Shown piece by piece: positions 1-6,390 of a stretch of DNA of 12,577 nucleotides. The notes under the pieces are model-generated. The model made no database searches and had not been told where the DNA came from. It saw only the letters and a program-made list of their open reading frames with translations. The number at the start of each line of letters is the position of its first letter. The stretch's first letter is position 1. The DNA is from Acidilobaceae archaeon. Its GTDB lineage: Archaea > Thermoproteota > Thermoprotei_A > Sulfolobales > Acidilobaceae. The DNA is taken from contig JALWJI010000148.1 in assembly GCA_027081695.1 (NCBI GenBank), positions 1-12,577 on the forward strand, in the 5' to 3' direction. A program made the translations under genes and the position numbers.

Positions 1-406
1 TCCTAGAACAGCTCAAGCACTAAAACTATCATTTAATCTGCTCCTCATTAATACTGTAAATGCACTAGCTGAGAGCCTAAACTTGGCCGAGGCCTATGGT
101 GTAGACAAAAACACTGTCAAAAAAGTATTGGAAAAAACAGTATTCTCTACACTAGCCTCCAAGTACATCGATAGAATGACGAGCGATCCAGAGAAACCAG
201 CCAGTTTCAGGCTTAAACTAGCAGCTAAGGATCTCGCATACGCAGTCTATGCAGGCTTCGAGAAATACGTGTCTCTGCCGGCGACTGCTGCTACTCTTGA
301 AAAATATCTATCAGCAGTCGAATCGGGGCTTAGCGATGCAGACTATACTAGAATATTCTGGCTCTCTCATAAGAGGAGTCCTCGTGATAAAGAAAAAAAT
401 AGTTAG
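1..406 (+). CDS. Beta-hydroxyacid dehydrogenase (3-hydroxyisobutyrate / 2-hydroxy-3-oxopropionate type), C-terminal part
   Basis: The gene is cut by the left edge. The frame is open from base 2 and ends at TAG 404-406, so about 134 residues are visible; a TTG at 83 is internal. The visible part matches the all-helical C-terminal domain of the 6-phosphogluconate/3-hydroxyisobutyrate dehydrogenase superfamily. It begins with AQALKLSFN, whose Lys (bases 23-25) and Asn sit where the family's catalytic Lys and substrate-binding Asn occur (family knowledge). It continues with ALAESLNLAEAYGVD, FRLKLAAKDL, LPATAATLEKY and a final GLSDADYTRIF, all typical of the family. These enzymes oxidise small beta-hydroxyacids, or reduce the semialdehydes, with NAD(P). 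The Rossmann domain lies outside the window, so cofactor and substrate preference cannot be judged. The 3' end converges on the aminopropyltransferase gene with 27 bp between stops. Confidence 0.85.
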   Translation, partial: PRTAQALKLSFNLLLINTVNALAESLNLAEAYGVDKNTVKKVLEKTVFSTLASKYIDRMTSDPEKPASFRLKLAAKDLAYAVYAGFEKYVSLPATAATLEKYLSAVESGLSDADYTRIFWLSHKRSPRDKEKNS

Positions 407-420
407 ACTATCCTGTTAGT

Positions 421-436
421 ATTTCTTTTCCCTTTA
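421..436 (+). terminator. Pyrimidine/T-rich terminator of the dehydrogenase gene
   Basis: A T-rich tract (TTTC, TTTT, CCCTTT) begins 15 bp after the dehydrogenase stop and runs into the last codons of the opposing gene. Archaeal termination is driven by such T-rich stretches without an obligatory hairpin. On the opposite strand, the A7 run at 393-399 would give U7 shortly after the aminopropyltransferase stop, so the two convergent transcripts probably overlap at their 3' ends. Confidence 0.4.
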
Positions 437-1351
437 TGCTGGAGTGAATATTGGATTGTCGAGTGTTGCTACGTCTTTTACAGACTCTATTTCTTCTCGG
501 AGATATTTTGGTACACTAAACATGTGAGCATGTGCTATCTTGTCGTAGAATCTGTTATTGCCTTTTATCTTCTCATTGATTAGCTTGTCTATGTCCATTC
601 CAGAGAGGGACTCGGGGTCTTTTTCGTCGCTTGCAAGCACGAAGCCCCACACACCGTCGAAGCTCTTTACATACACGTGATAGTATGAGGCGTATTTGAA
701 GACGCTCTTGATTGTATTGTATATGACTGCATGTGTGTATGGCATCTGTGTTGGGCTTGTTGCCTGGGTTACGAATACGCCGCCTGGCAGTAATTTCTTC
801 TTTACTGCTTCATAGAATTCTTTTACATATAGCTTGTAGGCGGGGCCAGCCTCTATTGGATCTGCTAAATCTGCAATTATTACGTCGAATTTATCCTTGT
901 CTTCTAGGACATATTTATAGCCGTCGCCGATGATTAACTCGAGCCTGGGGTCGTCAAAGGATCCCTGATGCCATTCAGGAAGATACTTCTTTGCGACATC
1001 AATAACTACTGGATCGATGTCTACCATGACTACTTTTTTAACTGACTTGAACCTGAGTACTTCTCTTATAGTTGCTCCTTCGCCTCCTCCTAGTACGAGG
1101 ACTTTCTCCGGGTTGCCATGTAGAAGCAGTGCTGGTTGGACCAATGCTTCGTGATACACGAACTCGTCCACAAGGGCCGACTGCGTCTTTCCATCAAGCA
1201 CTAAGGCTTTGCCTAGTTCTTCGTATTCTACTATCTGAATCTCCTGGAACTCGCTCTTTCCATGATAAATGAATCTCTTGACGGCATGCATATGAGCACT
1301 TGCAGGAGTACCCCACTCTATTATCCAGTTCCACCTATACATTTCCGTCAT
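434..1351 (-). CDS. speE: Polyamine aminopropyltransferase, ACL5/thermospermine-synthase-like
   Basis: A 305-residue member of the spermidine synthase family, which transfers an aminopropyl group from decarboxylated S-adenosylmethionine to an amine in the cytoplasm. Visible motifs: the dcSAM-binding loop GGGEG (88-92), acidic DID (111-113) where classical enzymes have E-x-D, and the active-site segment DLADP (161-165) with the catalytic Asp first. The stretch from DLADPIEAGP through LYVKEFYE, VTQA (194-197), YNTIKSVFKY and the late W-G-F-V-L-A-S-D reads like plant ACL5/thermospermine synthase rather than E. coli SpeE. The product could therefore be thermospermine, N1-aminopropylagmatine or another longer polyamine; the sequence alone does not settle it. 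The ATG at 1351 has an AGGTG ribosome binding site 8 nt upstream. The gene is monocistronic and divergent from the HAD phosphatase. Confidence 0.9.
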   Translation of the reverse strand: MTEMYRWNWIIEWGTPASAHMHAVKRFIYHGKSEFQEIQIVEYEELGKALVLDGKTQSALVDEFVYHEALVQPALLLHGNPEKVLVLGGGEGATIREVLRFKSVKKVVMVDIDPVVIDVAKKYLPEWHQGSFDDPRLELIIGDGYKYVLEDKDKFDVIIADLADPIEAGPAYKLYVKEFYEAVKKKLLPGGVFVTQATSPTQMPYTHAVIYNTIKSVFKYASYYHVYVKSFDGVWGFVLASDEKDPESLSGMDIDKLINEKIKGNNRFYDKIAHAHMFSVPKYLREEIESVKDVATLDNPIFTPA

Positions 1352-1359
1352 TATTTATG

Positions 1360-1373
1360 CACCTGTTTAGGTG
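1360..1373 (-). promoter_or_regulatory. Perfect inverted repeat containing the Shine-Dalgarno of the aminopropyltransferase
   Basis: CACCT-GTTT-AGGTG is a perfect 5-bp dyad. In the minus-strand mRNA the 3' arm AGGUG is the ribosome binding site (8 nt before the ATG), and the 5' arm CACCU equals the anti-SD sequence of 16S rRNA. The RNA could hide its own SD in a small hairpin, or the DNA dyad could be an operator close to the transcription start. The dyad is seen directly; the function is inferred. Confidence 0.45.
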
Positions 1374-1385
1374 TCCCCCAGTTTA

Positions 1386-1397
1386 GCTTTAAAGGTT
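1386..1397 (-). promoter_or_regulatory. TATA-box candidate for the aminopropyltransferase gene
   Basis: On the minus strand CCTTTAAAGC (core TTTAAA 1388-1393) lies about 40 bp before the ATG. Transcription would start about 26 bp downstream near 1365 and leave a short leader that includes the AGGTG site. The core is palindromic, so it might also serve the divergent phosphatase gene, giving it a leader of about 50 nt. Confidence 0.35.
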
Positions 1398-1466
1398 TGA
1401 TTAATTATCCACATAACGAATACTCATAATGAGAGTTGTCGTCTCAAAGAATACGGTGGCATAACT

Positions 1467-2165
1467 ATGATTAAGCTAGTTGCAAGCGACATCGATGGTA
1501 CTCTTACTGAAAGGAGGGGATCATTAATACTTGCCCTAGACGCCATAAAGGCTATACGCATGCTTGAGAGGTCTGGGATCAGAGTATCCTTGATAAGTGG
1601 TAACAGTTTACCCATTACCGCTGGCCTAGCTAGATATGTGGGAGCGTCTGGTCCGTCAATAGGAGAAAATGGGTGTCTCATACTTTACAATGGAGAATTA
1701 ATACATCTATGCGATAGAAGACCTCCCCTCGAACTCGTTAATGAGATAAAGGCTCTGGGTCTTCGGGAGAGCTGGCAGAATAGATTCCGGTTATATGATC
1801 TCGCATTCCTAGCCGAAGATAGGTCACAACTGGATAATTTATCTGGAAAAGTCATGAAAATCGCTGAGAAATACGGCTTCAGGATACTAAATAGTGGATA
1901 CGCTATTCATGTCCAGCCTCCGGGAGCTGGTAAAGCAAGAGGCCTATTGAAGGTAATTGAGCTACTTGGCGTCGAACCTCGCAATGTAGCTGTTGTGGGA
2001 GATGGAGAGAACGATGCCGAGATGTTCATGGATGAATTCTTTAAGGCTTGTCCCGCTGACGCTGACCCTGTGATTAAAAGTATCTCAGATTACATAGCTG
2101 ACAAGATGGGTGGAGAAGGATTCTATGAGATAGCCCGATATATTCTTAATACGCTTAATCGATAA
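1467..2165 (+). CDS. HAD-family phosphatase, archaeal phosphoglycolate phosphatase type
   Basis: A 232-residue HAD hydrolase with a C2-type cap, the usual length for archaeal phosphoglycolate phosphatases. Motif I is DIDGTLT (8-14; D8 is the nucleophile and D10 the acid/base), motif II is SGN (44-46), the motif III Lys is in GAGKARGL, and motif IV is GDGENDAEMF with its metal-binding acids. The SPP-like cap lies between motifs II and III. The family hydrolyses 2-phosphoglycolate, which in non-photosynthetic cells arises from DNA repair; other sugar phosphates are possible substrates. The ATG at 1467 has GGTGG (1455-1459) 7 nt upstream and immediately precedes the HAD motif, so the start is secure. 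A short ATG frame at 1429-1464 ends just before it. The gene is divergent from the aminopropyltransferase, and I see no functional link. Confidence 0.88.
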   Translation: MIKLVASDIDGTLTERRGSLILALDAIKAIRMLERSGIRVSLISGNSLPITAGLARYVGASGPSIGENGCLILYNGELIHLCDRRPPLELVNEIKALGLRESWQNRFRLYDLAFLAEDRSQLDNLSGKVMKIAEKYGFRILNSGYAIHVQPPGAGKARGLLKVIELLGVEPRNVAVVGDGENDAEMFMDEFFKACPADADPVIKSISDYIADKMGGEGFYEIARYILNTLNR

Positions 2166-2198
2166 ATCTCGTCCTCTAAACCGGTTCTTTGACAACTC

Positions 2199-2219
2199 TG
2201 TTTAAAGGCTCTTTAAACA
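2199..2219. promoter_or_regulatory. Perfect 21-bp palindrome with two TTTAAA boxes
   Basis: TGTTTAAAG-GCT-CTTTAAACA has 9-bp perfect arms around a 3-bp centre, 33 bp after the phosphatase stop. The right half (CTTTAAAC) is a good TATA box for a plus-strand transcript starting near 2240, exactly where the structured element 2239-2314 begins. It could equally be a regulator-binding operator. The arms TGTTTA/TAAACA recur as a looser inverted repeat at 4037-4054. Confidence 0.45.
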
Positions 2220-2234
2220 ATATTTCATATTATG

Positions 2235-2320
2235 GCTAGTGGCGGGATGAAGAATAGCAAACCATGGCTAAATATTGGATAGGATGGCCGAAGGCTCTCG
2301 CATGACCGCCATCCATTTAT
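2235..2320 (+). ncRNA. Candidate structured small RNA in the gap between phosphatase and Lrp genes
   Basis: No convincing protein frame fills 2166-2329. On the plus strand GTGGCGG (2239-2245) can pair with CCGCCAT (2306-2312; one G-U). This stem opens on GAU-GA (2246-2250) opposite GA (2304-2305): a 3-nt bulge followed by tandem G-A, the geometry of an L7Ae-binding kink-turn. Read as box C/D boxes these would be AUGAAGA and AUGA, both degenerate. I find no convincing internal D'/C' pair, so a standard C/D guide RNA is doubtful. A competing hairpin pairs GGATGGC (2282-2288) with GCCATCC (2308-2314), and both folds use 2308-2312. A TATA-like box sits at 2211-2217. Alternatively this is only the 3' UTR of the Lrp gene on the other strand. 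Confidence 0.25.
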
Positions 2321-2329
2321 TGGGATCAT

Positions 2330-2824
2330 CTATTGGTCCGAGAATATGACTTCGTTAACTATACGTTTTACCCGCTTTACTTCTCGTAAAGCGACAATAT
2401 ATTCAACTTCTTCCACGCCTTTTAGAGAGTATATTTCATCTATTATTTCGTTAATGTCTGAGAGTGATGGTGCAAGGATTTTCGCGAGTAAATTGTAGTA
2501 ACCTGTGGTCTCATACAACTCGACTACATATCTATTCATTGAAAGACTACTCTTCACTTTGTTAATATAGTGGGCTCGAACTCTTAGCATTACGATTAAT
2601 GTTATACCTAATCCTAGCCTGGAAGGATTGACTATTATGCTGAATCCTTCTAGGACTCCTTTTTCTTCGAGTTTTTTGACTCTCAAGTATACTGTGGCTT
2701 CGCTTACTCCCATTTCTTTTGCTACGCGGGTCCATGGAGTCCGTGAATCTTTTTCAAGTATGCCTAACAGTTGTAGGTCTCTTTCGTCTACTTTTAGATC
2801 GTTATTAGAAGGCTTCTTTCCCAT
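2330..2824 (-). CDS. Lrp/AsnC-family transcriptional regulator
   Basis: A 164-residue protein with the standard two-domain layout. The N-terminal winged HTH covers about residues 12-60: D-x-x-L-L-G-I-L-E-K-D-S-R, then the recognition part VAKEMGVSEATVYLRVKKLEEKG. The C-terminal RAM/ligand-binding alpha-beta domain covers about 73-150, including ETTGYYNLLAKI with the family's G-x-Y/D-x-L/K pattern. Such proteins form dimers or octamers and sense amino acids or act as global regulators; the effector here cannot be predicted. The ATG at 2824 has GGGTG (2832-2836) 7 nt upstream. A possible TATA box (CTTTATCTT on the minus strand, about 2877-2885) lies in the 81-bp gap to the upstream geranylgeranyl reductase, so it may have its own promoter or be read through from that gene. 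The neighbourhood does not reveal its target. Confidence 0.9.
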   Translation of the reverse strand: MGKKPSNNDLKVDERDLQLLGILEKDSRTPWTRVAKEMGVSEATVYLRVKKLEEKGVLEGFSIIVNPSRLGLGITLIVMLRVRAHYINKVKSSLSMNRYVVELYETTGYYNLLAKILAPSLSDINEIIDEIYSLKGVEEVEYIVALREVKRVKRIVNEVIFSDQ

Positions 2825-2905
2825 CCCAATACACCCTTAGATATGTAGGATCAACTAGACGAATAATTACTACGTTAAGATAAAGACGCCATACAATAGT
2901 TTACT

Positions 2906-3973
2906 CTACGAGAATGCCATTTTTATCAACATCTTTGCTATCTTTGGCTTCGATACGAGAGCCTTCGTAATGCTCATCTTACTAATGTTTCCTAGGGCTA
3001 TCGAGGCGTGGAGATCTCCTGGGATATTTCGCAGGAGTTCACGTCTCTCGGGTACGCTTAACTTCTTGACACCTTCTAGGATTCGTCTCTGCATCATTAT
3101 CGATTCTGCTATCTTGCTCTTTTCAAGAGCTTTGACAGGATTCTTTCCTTTCTCTATTGCATCTGCTAATGATAATGCCGACAGCATACTCGGCCTGATA
3201 CCCTCTCCTGTTAGTGGAAGAACAAAGCCTGCTGCCTCTCCTATAGGTATGGAGCCATTGTATTTGTTTATCTTGATCCCTCCAACAGCTATTCTTGCAC
3301 CTTCTATTTTGGATAGAGTCTTATCCCTGAATCTTGGATCTCTTGATGTGAACTTTTCGAGAAGGACTCTTAACGTGTTGAAGTCAGCGTATCCGCCTAC
3401 TCCTACTTCAGCGTATCCTGGTGTACTAGGGAATACCCAATAATAACCTATTAATTTGGTATCAAAGTATACTTCTATCGTGTCTTGTTCATCGAGGATA
3501 CTGGTCTCGTAAATGTATTGTATAGCGTTTATTTTCTCGCCTGGATAGAATGCGTGGCCTCCTGCATTTACTAGGATGGCGCTTGATGGTATCGTTATTT
3601 TGTCCGAGCCATTGACTCGTACAGTTGATGTATTGGGATCATACCGCGATCTGTAAAATACTTCTGCTCCGGATTCGTTTATCAACGCCTGGAACATGCA
3701 TGTTCTATCTATTATGTATCCATTCAATCCGTGGAGATCGAATACTTCTTCTCCATCTACATAGAGTTTAGCGCCTCTCAGGGGCCTCTGGATACAGTTC
3801 TCCGGTATATTTACTCCGATTCCCTCTACTCCAGGGATAGCTCTTCCACACGGCTTCATTCCAGGCTTATGTGCCGCCTCGTAAACATGAACCGTATACC
3901 CTTTCTTAGACAAGTGATAGGCCAGCGTCGCTCCTGCTGGTCCTGCCCCTACTATGTGTATGTCTGCTTTCAT
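2906..3973 (-). CDS. Geranylgeranyl reductase-family FAD-dependent oxidoreductase
   Basis: A 355-residue flavoprotein of the digeranylgeranylglycerophospholipid reductase family, which saturates the isoprenoid chains of archaeal membrane lipids. The N-terminal FAD-binding Rossmann motif is G-A-G-P-A-G (9-14) followed by E32. K-P-C-G-R (40-44) carries the Cys corresponding to the redox-relevant Cys described in the Sulfolobus enzyme. G-Y-Y-W-V-F-P (176-182) is the family's characteristic substrate-pocket motif. IGEAAGFVLPLTGEGI (244-259) is the second flavin-contacting segment (GD-type motif, here GE). The Lys-rich C-terminus has no transmembrane segment, consistent with a peripheral membrane enzyme. 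The ATG at 3973 is preceded by GAGGGACC. It is shorter than the 390-450 residues common in the family but looks complete at both ends. Archaea often carry several paralogues, so other isoprenoids are possible substrates. Confidence 0.88.
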   Translation of the reverse strand: MKADIHIVGAGPAGATLAYHLSKKGYTVHVYEAAHKPGMKPCGRAIPGVEGIGVNIPENCIQRPLRGAKLYVDGEEVFDLHGLNGYIIDRTCMFQALINESGAEVFYRSRYDPNTSTVRVNGSDKITIPSSAILVNAGGHAFYPGEKINAIQYIYETSILDEQDTIEVYFDTKLIGYYWVFPSTPGYAEVGVGGYADFNTLRVLLEKFTSRDPRFRDKTLSKIEGARIAVGGIKINKYNGSIPIGEAAGFVLPLTGEGIRPSMLSALSLADAIEKGKNPVKALEKSKIAESIMMQRRILEGVKKLSVPERRELLRNIPGDLHASIALGNISKMSITKALVSKPKIAKMLIKMAFS

Positions 3974-4036
3974 CCTGGTCCCTCATTTATGGCCTAAATG
4001 TTAGATTTCTTAGTTTTCCCGGATAGCATGATGTAT

Positions 4037-4054
4037 TGTTTAGATTTTTAAACA
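4037..4054. promoter_or_regulatory. Divergent AT-rich promoter element with inverted repeat
   Basis: TGTTTA-GATTTT-TAAACA lies between the divergent reductase (start 3973) and HD-protein genes. TTTTTAAAC (4045-4053) reads as a TATA box on the plus strand and GTTTAAAAA on the minus strand. On the plus strand it predicts a transcription start near 4074, which is downstream of the first start codons (4065/4068) of the HD frame and argues for a later translation start. Confidence 0.4.
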
Positions 4055-4169
4055 GCTACATATATTGATGCACAACATAATATTATCTATAACCGGACTA
4101 GTGATAAACGGAACACCTAGAACAGTGATGCCTGAACCAAAACATCCCTCATGTCAGCGGTGTATCGAA

Positions 4170-5801
4170 ATGCATAAACCGATAATGCCCGAGAAACAAT
4201 CCACGATAAACTATAGGGGAATAATAAGAGATCCTATTCACGGCTTCATATCATATAGTGATCTCGAATACACGCTAATGCAACATCCGTTTCTAAGAAG
4301 ACTACACAATATAAAGCAACTAGGACTAAGCAACCTTGTGTTTCCCGGAGCTACCCATACTAGATTCAGCCATAGTATCGGAGTAATGCACTTAGCCGGT
4401 ATTATGGCCGAAAGGATATCCCATATAGCTCAGAGAAATAGCGACTTGTGCAGGGAAATTTTTGCTAGGTGCGATATAGGTCCGGACAATTTTGTGAAAA
4501 CCGCTAGGCTGCTCGGACTATTACACGACATAGGGCATTTTCCATTTAGCCATCAGCTCGAGATAAGCCTACAAACAATCATAGACATGAGCATGTGGGC
4601 TTCTGCTCTGGATCAACGTATCCCCGAGGGCTTTAGGCAGGAGATTAAGAAAATTACTAGGAGATATTCTCCTCTCACAAGGACTAAAAAGCTTCATGAG
4701 GTCTTTACGCTTGAGTATATTGATGTATTATCGGACTATGTCAAGCAGAACTATGGTGGCGACTCAGTAGAGCTTCTAAGAACTGTCTCTAACATTCTTA
4801 GAGGCAATTTTTTTATAGATAATGCTTCCGAGTACTTGGGCTTTAAGACAAGTGCTTTGAGATTGCTGGGAAGCCTTATATCTCACGATGTGTTTGATGC
4901 TGATAGACTAGATTATTTGGAAAGAGACGGTGAGATGACGGGTGTTGTATATGGGATAATTGACACGGACAGACTGGTACATGGACTAGATATTATAAGA
5001 GATGAGAATGGAGAACTCCAATTATCAATACATGACAAGAGTATGAGTAGCCTCGAAGACATCTTCGATGCAAGATATAAGATGTACAAGAGTGTATACT
5101 ATCATCACAAGAGTCTCGCAATAAACATTGCACTCAACAAGATAATAGAAGGATTATTCAGGGTATGGGATGAAATAGTTCCAAGCGAGCTAAGGAAACA
5201 CCTCAATACACCCTCTCTATTCTATGATCCCGTACATATGGCTAATCTCATAGTACAGCAAAAGTTCCTCTACACGGACTCAGACCTCGAATACCTTTTC
5301 ACCAAGATGATCCATTCAAAAGACAATATAGCGTCCAGATGGGCCAAAAGCATATTCAGTAGAAGAGATCTTCTCCCAGTATCTCTAGTAAAGAGACCCG
5401 ACAGCCTTCTTACAATCATACAAAAATACAGTGGAGATAAAGACGCCCTTGACATCGCTAATCAAGTCTTCACAAGCATATTAGCATCCACAGAAGAAAT
5501 ACAGGATTACATAATAGAGCGCATAAGAAAAGAACTTGGAAACGAAATAGACCAAGATAATATTATAGTAGATTTTGACAAACGAACTATCTTTAACGCA
5601 GAAAGCCTGAAAATGCATCGTCAATTCAACTCTTTATATCTAAATGCATTAGCAAAAGTAAGTTCCGTAATCCTTCTGTACGTATTCGTATACTCCGATG
5701 ATGAGAAAACCCATAAAGCAATATTCACGATAAGATCCGTGCTTAGGAATAGTCTCCCAAGAGTATTAGAGAATATGATCAAGAACTATCTAAGAGCCTA
5801 A
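4170..5801 (+). CDS. HD-domain phosphohydrolase, SAMHD1/dGTPase-like (COG1078 type)
   Basis: About 543 residues from the ATG at 4170. The metal ligands of the HD superfamily are clear: THTRFSHSIG (R65, H68), LLHDIGH (H119, D120) and DADRLDYLERD (D245). The last matches SAMHD1's D-V-D-K-W-D-Y, and the following FDARYKMYKSVYYHH resembles its substrate-pocket region. Characterised relatives hydrolyse dNTPs to nucleoside and triphosphate; this protein could do so or act on another nucleotide. The C-terminal 200 residues are helical, with no recognised domain. Start choice: the frame stays open to TTG 4065/ATG 4068, but the TATA box predicts mRNA starting near 4074. GGTG (4159-4162) lies 7 nt before ATG 4170, and the family's usual N-terminus (RDPIHGFI) follows soon after. 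ATG 4128 is an alternative that would add a C-x-x-C. Confidence 0.85.
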   Translation: MHKPIMPEKQSTINYRGIIRDPIHGFISYSDLEYTLMQHPFLRRLHNIKQLGLSNLVFPGATHTRFSHSIGVMHLAGIMAERISHIAQRNSDLCREIFARCDIGPDNFVKTARLLGLLHDIGHFPFSHQLEISLQTIIDMSMWASALDQRIPEGFRQEIKKITRRYSPLTRTKKLHEVFTLEYIDVLSDYVKQNYGGDSVELLRTVSNILRGNFFIDNASEYLGFKTSALRLLGSLISHDVFDADRLDYLERDGEMTGVVYGIIDTDRLVHGLDIIRDENGELQLSIHDKSMSSLEDIFDARYKMYKSVYYHHKSLAINIALNKIIEGLFRVWDEIVPSELRKHLNTPSLFYDPVHMANLIVQQKFLYTDSDLEYLFTKMIHSKDNIASRWAKSIFSRRDLLPVSLVKRPDSLLTIIQKYSGDKDALDIANQVFTSILASTEEIQDYIIERIRKELGNEIDQDNIIVDFDKRTIFNAESLKMHRQFNSLYLNALAKVSSVILLYVFVYSDDEKTHKAIFTIRSVLRNSLPRVLENMIKNYLRA

Positions 5802-5824
5802 CCTAATAATTTATTATAAGATTA

Positions 5825-6196
5825 TTACTTTTCCCGGCGTATACTTGAGAGTATCTTGCCAACAAGCTGAGGATCCGGCTTCATACCATTCCTTATTTCA
5901 TACAGGATACTGTCGAGAAGAACAGTGTTAGTAGCTAGTTCTTGCGCGAGTTCGCTAACCCATGAAACACTAGTATTTGATAGCGCCTCAAGTCCCCTCA
6001 TTATCTGTTGCTTGCTCCATCCTCCACCTATTCTTGCGGCTACATCAACTACCGCCGCAGGTATTGCCCATTTAATATGCCAATAGGATAACTGTGACAT
6101 TTTGCCTGCACCAGCCTCATTAATGTCATCTCCAGGGATTCTTAATGATCCACTCATGATAGGATCCCGGAGCCTCAACTGTTGCTGTAATACCAT
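5825..6196 (-). CDS. Uncharacterised small protein (123 aa)
   Basis: I do not recognise this family. The frame encodes a soluble, mixed-charge, mostly helical protein. It has an aromatic-rich stretch Y-W-H-I-K-W-A-I-P (38-46), a Gly-rich A-R-I-G-G-G-W (53-59) followed by KQQIMRGLEAL, and a basic end RREK. There is no signal peptide, membrane segment or Cys. The ATG at 6196 has no Shine-Dalgarno, but a CTATAG box (6217-6222) sits about 24-26 bp upstream, as for a leaderless crenarchaeal mRNA. ATG 6157 (residue 14), preceded by GGGAT, is a possible alternative. The stop is 23 bp from the HD gene's stop (convergent). That it is a real gene rests on an intact frame with plausible amino-acid composition. 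Confidence 0.6.
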   Translation of the reverse strand: MVLQQQLRLRDPIMSGSLRIPGDDINEAGAGKMSQLSYWHIKWAIPAAVVDVAARIGGGWSKQQIMRGLEALSNTSVSWVSELAQELATNTVLLDSILYEIRNGMKPDPQLVGKILSSIRREK

Positions 6197-6359
6197 TTAG
6201 GGTGTCTAGCAATCATCTATAGTGGAAAGAATCCTTAGATATCATTCATGAACACATCTTCTCTTTGAAGCTTCTCCGAGTAATATGATACTTGGCGATG
6301 AATTAATTAGAAACCCCGATTGATCCCTTAAAACCAGAATCCCCGGGGTTCCAACTAGA

Positions 6360-6378
6360 GTATTTTATCTCAAAATAC
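6360..6378. repeat. AT-rich inverted repeat, probable promoter of the downstream RNA element
   Basis: GTATTTT-ATCTC-AAAATAC has perfect 7-bp arms. Its left part, TATTTTAT (6361-6368), would serve as a TATA box for a plus-strand transcript starting near 6390, just before the candidate box C/D RNA. The rest of the gap from 6197 to 6359 holds AACCCC (6312-6317) complementary to GGGGTT (6345-6350), around a CCCCGGGG palindrome at 6341-6348. I cannot assign a role to these. Confidence 0.35.
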
Positions 6379-6390
6379 GAAAAGATACTA

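Noticed and set aside
733..1272. Plus-strand open frames antisense to the aminopropyltransferase gene
   Set aside because: Leu/Arg-rich translations of the complementary strand of a clearly conserved gene; no ribosome binding site or family resemblance.
1429..1464. Eleven-codon ATG frame just before the HAD phosphatase start
   Set aside because: No SD and no sign of regulation; short frames of this size are expected by chance.
2227..2329. A minus-strand short frame running on from the end of the Lrp gene
   Set aside because: About 34 codons with low-complexity hydrophobic content and no SD; the structured RNA explanation fits better.
2970..3443. A 157-codon plus-strand frame opposite the geranylgeranyl reductase
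   Set aside because: It lies entirely within the well-supported reductase gene; its composition is that of a reverse-strand shadow.
6311..6350. CRISPR-repeat-like or tRNA T-arm-like sequence (AAACCCC, GGGGTTCC)
   Set aside because: Only one copy of each part, no repeat-spacer periodicity, and no acceptor/anticodon arms nearby.
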